From a virus, in IMG/VR virus record IMGVR_UViG_3300010354_000879, positions 1-20,405 of that record: a stretch of 20,405 bases of DNA; one strand, written 5' to 3'. Positions 14,753 to 20,405 of this stretch are shown here, one piece after another (the stretch's first letter is position 1; every line of letters begins with the position of its first letter). Below the pieces are notes generated by a model, which did no database searches, was not told where the DNA came from, and was given only the letters and a program-made list of their open reading frames with translations. The translations under genes and the position numbers were made by a program.

Positions 14753-16294
14753 ATGTCTGCGATTATAACAGATCAATTAAGAATATTTAATGCCGAAAAC
14801 TTTATTTCTTCATTTGAGTCTGAAGATAATAATTACTATTCATTTGTTGGATTGACAAATTCAACAGATTATGATACTAATTGGGAACAAACTCCACCAT
14901 CACCGATAGATTCTCTAGATAATTACCATGATATTTGGGATACTATTATAGCACTTAAAAAAATTAATTCTGATGATGTTAGACAGGTCGTAAGAAAAAT
15001 AGAGTGGGAGTCTGGAACAACATATGATATGTATAGGCACGACATAAGTAGAAATAGGCTTTCAGTTCCATCTTCAAGAACTAGTTTGTATGAGTCAAAT
15101 TTCTATGTGATTAATAGCGATTATCGTGTTTATATTTGTTTGCAAAACGGCATTGATCCAGAAAACCCAAATGGAAGACCATCAATAGATGAACCAACAT
15201 TTACGGATTTAGAACCAAAAAGTGCTGGATCGAGTGGAGATGGGTATATATGGAAATACTTATTTACAATAAAACCATCGGACATTGTAAAATTTGATTC
15301 TATAAATTATATTCCAGTACCAAAAAATTGGAGTACCAGTACAGATACTTCAGCAATTAGGACAAATGCAAATCCATTAATAAGTGGACAGTTAAAAATT
15401 GCTACTATTTTGAGTAGAGGTAGTGGACTTGGATCGCCAAAAGTTTATACTAATGTTCCAATTATTGGTGATGGTTTTGATGCAGAAGCAACTATTGTTG
15501 TTGGAAGTGATTCGACAGTAGAATCTATTAGTATAACTAACGGCGGTTATGGATACACTTATGGAACTATTGATATTAAATCAGCAGGAATAACCGGAGA
15601 TGTTCTTCCGACCTTTGAAGTCATAATTCCACCACTAAAGGGACACGGATATGATATCTATAAAGATTTGGGTGCTAAGAGTGTACTAATTTATTCAAGA
15701 ATAGAGAATGATAACTTAAATCCCGATTTTATTACAGGCAATAAAATTGCAAGGATAGGAGTATTAAAAAATCCACTTTCTCCAGGAACTACGGATACTA
15801 ATTTAAGTATACCAAAAGCTAGTAACACATATGCGATAAAATTATCTGGTAGTTTCACATCAGCTTCTTTTGCAGCGAATTCAACTATCACTCAAACGGT
15901 AAGTACTGGAACTACTGCGGTTGGGAGAGTGGTATCTTATGATAATAGAACTGGTGTATTGAAGTATTGGCAAGACAGAAGTATTGTTGGATTTCAAACT
16001 GGAAATAGCAATTTAAGTTTTACCCCACAATATGGATATGAACTTATAAGATTTTCTTCTTCTGGAGGATCTATTAATGGAGTAACCAATACTTTACCAA
16101 TTGATACTTCATTTACTGGGTTAAGTACAACCATAAATAGTATAACATACAATCTAGGACAATCTTTTACAAATGGAATATCAACTCCAGAGGTTGAAAA
16201 ATATTCCGGCGAGATGATTTATATTGACAACAGACCTTCAATAACCAGGTCACCAAATCAAAAAGAAGATATAAAAGTTATTTTGCAATTTTAA
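14753..16294 (+). CDS. 8: Baseplate wedge subunit gp8, enlarged
   Basis: This 513-residue protein lines up with T4 gp8 (334 residues, recalled) at both ends and at internal anchors: YDTNWEQTPPSPIDSLDNYH with DIWDTIIALKKI near the N-terminus, GDGYIWKYLFTIKP at 162-175 (T4 GDGYVWEYLFEIPP), GNKIARIGVLKNPL at 329-342 (T4 GNKGFRQISIITNPL), and SGEMIYIDNRPSI with a short tail to the C-terminus at 485-513 (T4 SGEMIYMENRPPI). In T4, gp8 is a dimer within each wedge that binds gp7, gp6 and gp10. The extra length is in two places: about residues 195-310, which include a GGYGY-type strand repeat shared with the two upstream genes, and about 343-484, where T4 has only about 28 residues. The ATG at 14753 follows a late-promoter motif and has no clear ribosome site. 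Confidence 0.88.
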   Translation: MSAIITDQLRIFNAENFISSFESEDNNYYSFVGLTNSTDYDTNWEQTPPSPIDSLDNYHDIWDTIIALKKINSDDVRQVVRKIEWESGTTYDMYRHDISRNRLSVPSSRTSLYESNFYVINSDYRVYICLQNGIDPENPNGRPSIDEPTFTDLEPKSAGSSGDGYIWKYLFTIKPSDIVKFDSINYIPVPKNWSTSTDTSAIRTNANPLISGQLKIATILSRGSGLGSPKVYTNVPIIGDGFDAEATIVVGSDSTVESISITNGGYGYTYGTIDIKSAGITGDVLPTFEVIIPPLKGHGYDIYKDLGAKSVLIYSRIENDNLNPDFITGNKIARIGVLKNPLSPGTTDTNLSIPKASNTYAIKLSGSFTSASFAANSTITQTVSTGTTAVGRVVSYDNRTGVLKYWQDRSIVGFQTGNSNLSFTPQYGYELIRFSSSGGSINGVTNTLPIDTSFTGLSTTINSITYNLGQSFTNGISTPEVEKYSGEMIYIDNRPSITRSPNQKEDIKVILQF

Positions 16295-16300
16295 AGAACC

Positions 16301-19300
16301 ATGCCACAAAAGACTAACCTAAATTCAGTTCCATATTTTGATGATTTTGATGCTAATAATAATTTTTATAAAGTTCTTTTTAAACCTGGATATCCTCTGC
16401 AGGCGAGGGAATTAACAACCCTACAATCAATACTCCAAAACCAAATAGAAAAATTTGGAGATCATTTTTTTAAGGAAGGGTCTATTGTTATCCCAGGGGC
16501 AATAAATTATAACAATGAAATAATAGCAGTTAGATTGCAAAATCAATTTAATGGAATTGATATTTTTTCTTACATTCCATATATTGTTGGAACTAATATT
16601 AGGGGAAGAAGTAGTGGCATTAGAGCATATGTTATTGCGGCAATAGATTCTACAGCTTCAGAAAAGAATAGTGTTACTCTATACTTAAGATTTCTAGATT
16701 CTGATTATCAATCATCTTCTTATTCTGCATTCATTAACGGTGAAGAACTAATAGCAGAAACAACTATTTCTGATGTTAACTTTTTAGATGAAACTGAAGT
16801 TGTATTGGTTTCGGAAAATGAGTCTTTTGCTGCTGTTGAGACTTCAGACTCGGTATTTTATAGTTCTTTAGTAACATTGACCGAAGGAGTTTTTTATATT
16901 AGGGGACATTTTGTAAATGTAGAAGAGGATGTAATAATTTTAGATCAGTATTCAAATAAACCAAGTTTTAAAATAGGGTTACGAGTAAAAGAAGAAATAG
17001 TAACTTCAGATGATGATGAAACTTTATATGATAATTCGCAAGGATTTTCAAATTATTCTGCTCCAGGAGCAGATAGGTTAAAGATAACTGCAACATTAGA
17101 TAAGATTCAAACTGATGACGAAGTTGGTACTGATTTTATTCAATTATTAGAAGTAAAAAATGGTGAACTGATTTCGATAATCAAAAACCCACAATACAAT
17201 TTATTTTTGGATGAATTGGCAAGAAGAACTTATGAAACAAATGGAGACTATTATGTTAATCCACCATCATTACAAGTAAGAGAAACTCTAAATGATTTTC
17301 AGGGTAATGATGGAATTTTTCCTGATGCTAGGTTAACATATAATAACAATATTGCATCAGAAAGTTTAGGATCTTATCAAATTTCGCCATTAAAAGCATA
17401 TATTAGTGGTTATGAAGTATCCACAATAAGCCCAACATTTTTAGATTTTGAAAAACCAAGAACAACTAAATTATTAGAAAATCAAGAAGTAATTTATAAT
17501 ACAGGATCAACTTTTTCTTTAAATAGAGTTTCTGGATCCCCAAGACTAGGATTATCGACTTCATATTCTTTAAGTTTAAGAGATTCTAGAGTTGTCACGG
17601 ACTCATCTTCAACTTCTCCCGGAAAAGAAATTGGAATTTCTAGAGTTTATGATTTTGCATTAGAGTCTGGATCTTATAATTCGTCAAATTCTAATCTCAA
17701 TGAATGGGATATTTCTCTATATGATACGCAATTATATACTGAAATTACATTAAATAATCAATTAGATTCTGATATCTTATATAACACTCCATGCCAAGTT
17801 AAAGGTAAATCTAGTGGAGCAAAAGGTTATTTAAGATATGATGGAAGAAACTCTGGAATCATCACCGCATACAATACCAGTGGAAGTTTTATTATTGGAG
17901 AGAAGTTAATTTTCAATGGTATTGAAAATAATAGAGTTTCCATAGCAGTCACTCAACACACTCTAGATGAAGTAAAATCCTTGTTTGGTCGTGTTGGAAC
18001 AGCGTTAACATTTAGTGCCGATACTAAACAATACGTTTCTTCTTCAGTTGGTTTAGTAAATATTAGTGCTGGAAGTGGTGGAGTTAGCACAGTAACCTCA
18101 TCTGATTATATATTTACGGGTAAAGTTAAAATTGGAAGTCTGGTATCATATACAAATTCTGGACTTTCTACAATAACTTATTCTAAAGTAACATCAGTAT
18201 CTCAAAACTCACTTACAATTACTAGCGTAACTAGTGTTGCGGGTATATGTGATGGTTCTCTACCAGCATCTTCGATCAATCCAAGTGATTTTAGAATTTT
18301 AACATCAAGTCTACAAAAATCAAGTTCAAATACCTTATATACAAAATTACCGAAAAATAATATATCTGAGGTAAATTTAGATAGTTCTGTCTTAACCATA
18401 AGAAAAGAGTTTGATGTAACAATTACTTCAAATTCAACTGGATCTATCACAGCAGGAACAGATGAAACATTTCTTCCTTTTGATGAGGAAAGATATGTAT
18501 TAACTACTGCCAACGGAACAAACGAACCTTTAAGCGAAGATAAGTTTTCATTCACTTCTGGTGGTTCGATATTAACAATAAATGGTCTTTCTACATCTAG
18601 TTCTAGTGGTTGTAAATTAATTGCAACTTTAAGAAAAAGTAAAGTAAAATCTAAAGTTAAAGATAGAAATAAAGTTGCAGTTATAACAATAAACAAATCA
18701 AAATATGCAGCATCTGGAGTAGGAGCAACTACATTAAATGATGGATTAGTATACGGAAACTATCCATATGGAACCAGAGTTCAAGATGAAGATATTTGTT
18801 TATTAAAATCAGAAGTAACAAATGTTTTTGGCGTTTTTGAATCACAAACAACTACAGATGCAGTTTTGCCAAACATTGTTTTGACTTCTTTAGATGGGAT
18901 TACAAATTCAACCGCAGACTTACTAGTTGGTGAAGAATTTGTAGGTGAAGAAAGTTCCACAATTGCAATTTATGTGTCTAGTCAAAATAGCACAAAGATT
19001 GATTATGTACGTAAAAATGCAAACTCATTTACTGTAGGCGAAAAAGTCACATTTAAAGGATCCGGTATTACTGCAATCATTTCTAATATTGGAATTAGTG
19101 ATAATGATATAAGCAATCGATTTGTTTTGGAAAAAGGTCAAACTAATAGTATTTTGGATTATTGCAGATTAGTGAGAAATCCAGGAACAGCAGAACCAGT
19201 TAGAAGTTTAAAAGTTGTCTGTGAATTTGCTTCATATTCAGATTCAGATTCCGGAGACATAACGACAGCAAATTCATATAGTCAATTTGATTATTGTGAT

Positions 19301-20405
19301 TTGGATGTTGTTAATCAAAATAAAGTATGTGATATTATTGATATAAGACCAAGGGTTTCTGACTATGTTGTTGCGGAAAATGCAAGATCTCCTTTTGAAT
19401 ATTTTGGTAGGGATTTTACTGAGAAACAAAACTCATCAAAAAATATTCTTGCTTCAGATGAATCTTTTGCCTTAGATTATTCATTCTATCTACCTAGAAT
19501 AGACAAAATTTTCTTATCTAAAGATGGTATTTTCCAAATAAGTAAAGGGCAACCGGCAGAATTCCCTCAACCACCGTTGCCCGCCAACAATTCATTGGAA
19601 ATTGCTAGTGTATTTTTACCAGCATACCTCTGTAATGTTTCTGATTGCAATATTAAATTGACCGAGCATAGGAGATATACTATGTTCGATATTAGAAAAC
19701 TTGAAAATAGAATTCAAAATCTAGAATACTACACGTCACTTTCTTTCTTAGAATCCGGAACCACAAGTTTACAGATAAAAGATTCCAATGGATTGGATAG
19801 AAAAAAATTGGGAATTTTTGTTGATGATTTTTCTGATGCTTCTCCGCAAAAGAAAGTTACTATAGTTAAAAATTCATTCGACTCTAAGAATTCAGAATTG
19901 AGACCTTCTCACTATACCACATTTATTGATTTGTTACCTGGATATTCGTCCATAATTTCCAGTGGTTCTGGTTTAGACCCTACTGCAGATTTAAGATTTG
20001 CAACTGATTTAAATGGTAATGGGATAAGAAAAACTGGAAGTATGCTGACTCTGGATTACACTGAAGTAGTAGAAATAGATCAACCATATTCAACAAGAGT
20101 TACTAGCGTCGCTCCATTTAGGGGAACTTTCTATGGAGGTTCGATAGAACTTACTCCATCTTCTGATACATGGGTAGATACTGTTAAAGTATCTCCCAAT
20201 AGAATAGAAGTAGTGGGAAGTATTACTAAGACAGAAGATCAATTAACTGCCGAAGAATTTGATTCTCAATCTGGATATAATTCCGTCGAATGGGGATCTT
20301 GGAACAAACATTGGAATGGGGATCCAATCACTGGAGTTATGGTTTATACTCCATCTACAAATGAAAATGTAACTACCCAAAATGGTGTTTCAGTTAGAAC
20401 TAACA
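16301..20405 (+). CDS. DUF4815-type virion structural protein (3' partial)
   Basis: From the ATG at 16301 the frame is open through 1368 complete codons to the window edge. I read it through and found no stop. The N-terminus (VPYFDDFDANNNFYKVLFKP, then GYPLQARELTTLQSILQNQI) and the region RRYTMFDIRKLENRIQNLEY (from residue 1124, followed by YTSLSFLE) are the marks of the DUF4815 family found in marine T4-like phages and some other tailed phages. The region before it (DKIFLSKDGIFQISKGQPAE) and the EWGSWNKHWNGDP stretch near residues 1329-1341 also fit that family. The function is unproven. A baseplate-periphery or tail-fibre role is likely, since the gene occupies the place of the T4 gp9-gp12 fibre and baseplate-pin genes after gp8. 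It starts 6 bases after the gp8 stop, so it is probably co-transcribed with gp8. The C-terminus is outside the window. Confidence 0.87.
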   Translation, partial: MPQKTNLNSVPYFDDFDANNNFYKVLFKPGYPLQARELTTLQSILQNQIEKFGDHFFKEGSIVIPGAINYNNEIIAVRLQNQFNGIDIFSYIPYIVGTNIRGRSSGIRAYVIAAIDSTASEKNSVTLYLRFLDSDYQSSSYSAFINGEELIAETTISDVNFLDETEVVLVSENESFAAVETSDSVFYSSLVTLTEGVFYIRGHFVNVEEDVIILDQYSNKPSFKIGLRVKEEIVTSDDDETLYDNSQGFSNYSAPGADRLKITATLDKIQTDDEVGTDFIQLLEVKNGELISIIKNPQYNLFLDELARRTYETNGDYYVNPPSLQVRETLNDFQGNDGIFPDARLTYNNNIASESLGSYQISPLKAYISGYEVSTISPTFLDFEKPRTTKLLENQEVIYNTGSTFSLNRVSGSPRLGLSTSYSLSLRDSRVVTDSSSTSPGKEIGISRVYDFALESGSYNSSNSNLNEWDISLYDTQLYTEITLNNQLDSDILYNTPCQVKGKSSGAKGYLRYDGRNSGIITAYNTSGSFIIGEKLIFNGIENNRVSIAVTQHTLDEVKSLFGRVGTALTFSADTKQYVSSSVGLVNISAGSGGVSTVTSSDYIFTGKVKIGSLVSYTNSGLSTITYSKVTSVSQNSLTITSVTSVAGICDGSLPASSINPSDFRILTSSLQKSSSNTLYTKLPKNNISEVNLDSSVLTIRKEFDVTITSNSTGSITAGTDETFLPFDEERYVLTTANGTNEPLSEDKFSFTSGGSILTINGLSTSSSSGCKLIATLRKSKVKSKVKDRNKVAVITINKSKYAASGVGATTLNDGLVYGNYPYGTRVQDEDICLLKSEVTNVFGVFESQTTTDAVLPNIVLTSLDGITNSTADLLVGEEFVGEESSTIAIYVSSQNSTKIDYVRKNANSFTVGEKVTFKGSGITAIISNIGISDNDISNRFVLEKGQTNSILDYCRLVRNPGTAEPVRSLKVVCEFASYSDSDSGDITTANSYSQFDYCDLDVVNQNKVCDIIDIRPRVSDYVVAENARSPFEYFGRDFTEKQNSSKNILASDESFALDYSFYLPRIDKIFLSKDGIFQISKGQPAEFPQPPLPANNSLEIASVFLPAYLCNVSDCNIKLTEHRRYTMFDIRKLENRIQNLEYYTSLSFLESGTTSLQIKDSNGLDRKKLGIFVDDFSDASPQKKVTIVKNSFDSKNSELRPSHYTTFIDLLPGYSSIISSGSGLDPTADLRFATDLNGNGIRKTGSMLTLDYTEVVEIDQPYSTRVTSVAPFRGTFYGGSIELTPSSDTWVDTVKVSPNRIEVVGSITKTEDQLTAEEFDSQSGYNSVEWGSWNKHWNGDPITGVMVYTPSTNENVTTQNGVSVRTN

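Noticed and set aside
15691-15891. Minus-strand open frame of 66 codons within gp8
   Set aside because: Opposite the conserved GNKIARIGVLKNPL region of gp8; no independent support.
16269-16280. TATAAAAG-like string before the DUF4815 gene as a third late promoter
   Set aside because: It lies inside the gp8 coding end, departs from the AATAAATA form, and similar strings are common in this AT-rich DNA.
18202-18696. Minus-strand open frame of 164 codons with a hydrophobic, signal-like start
   Set aside because: Opposite the DUF4815 gene, whose plus frame is open for over 4 kb. The hydrophobic start is the antisense of Lys/Asn/Thr-rich codons.
1-20405. tRNA genes, which many T4-like phages carry
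   Set aside because: The window is almost entirely coding, with gaps of at most 32 bases, and I saw no cloverleaf-like sequence.

Overview
The window is a late structural-gene block of a large contractile-tailed phage of the marine T4-like type (cyanophage or pelagiphage-like). The evidence is an unbroken run of baseplate genes all on the plus strand, very AT-rich DNA, T4-type late-promoter motifs, and proteins that align from memory with T4 gp25, gp6, gp7 and gp8. The low GC and the lack of Shine-Dalgarno sequences suit a phage of a low-GC marine bacterium such as Prochlorococcus or SAR11. The host itself cannot be read from this window.

Layout: (1) 2-169, the 3' end of an unidentified acidic-tailed gene. 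(2) A late-promoter motif at 168-175. (3) 198-599, gp25, the wedge/sheath-initiator protein. (4) 599-2500, gp6, the main wedge protein, overlapping gp25 by one base. (5) 2504-10207, a 2567-residue protein whose first ~265 residues carry the part of T4 gp7 that pairs with gp6, followed by ~2300 residues of beta-rich repeat modules and a YHYH-like domain. (6) 10215-14720, a 1501-residue structural protein built from some of the same modules and with no T4 counterpart that I recognise. (7) A second late-promoter motif at 14726-14733. (8) 14753-16294, gp8, enlarged by two insertions. (9) 16301 to the window edge, a DUF4815-type structural protein of at least 1368 residues, cut by the right edge.

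How they work together: in T4, gp25, gp6, gp7 and gp8 (with gp10, gp11 and gp53) build the six wedges that assemble around the hub. The order gp6-gp7-gp8 is kept here, but an extra giant gene lies between gp7 and gp8, and a DUF4815 gene occupies the place of T4 gp9-gp12. The giant beta-modular proteins probably form the outer baseplate or the fibre-attachment layer. Coding density is almost complete. The largest gaps are 28 bases (170-197) and 32 bases (14721-14752), and there is no gene-free stretch over 300 bases. I saw no RNA gene, mobile element, CRISPR array or terminator.

Family assignments rest on recalled sequence motifs, not on a search. The most notable points are the hidden gp7 core at the start of a giant protein and the same beta modules spread over three adjacent genes.
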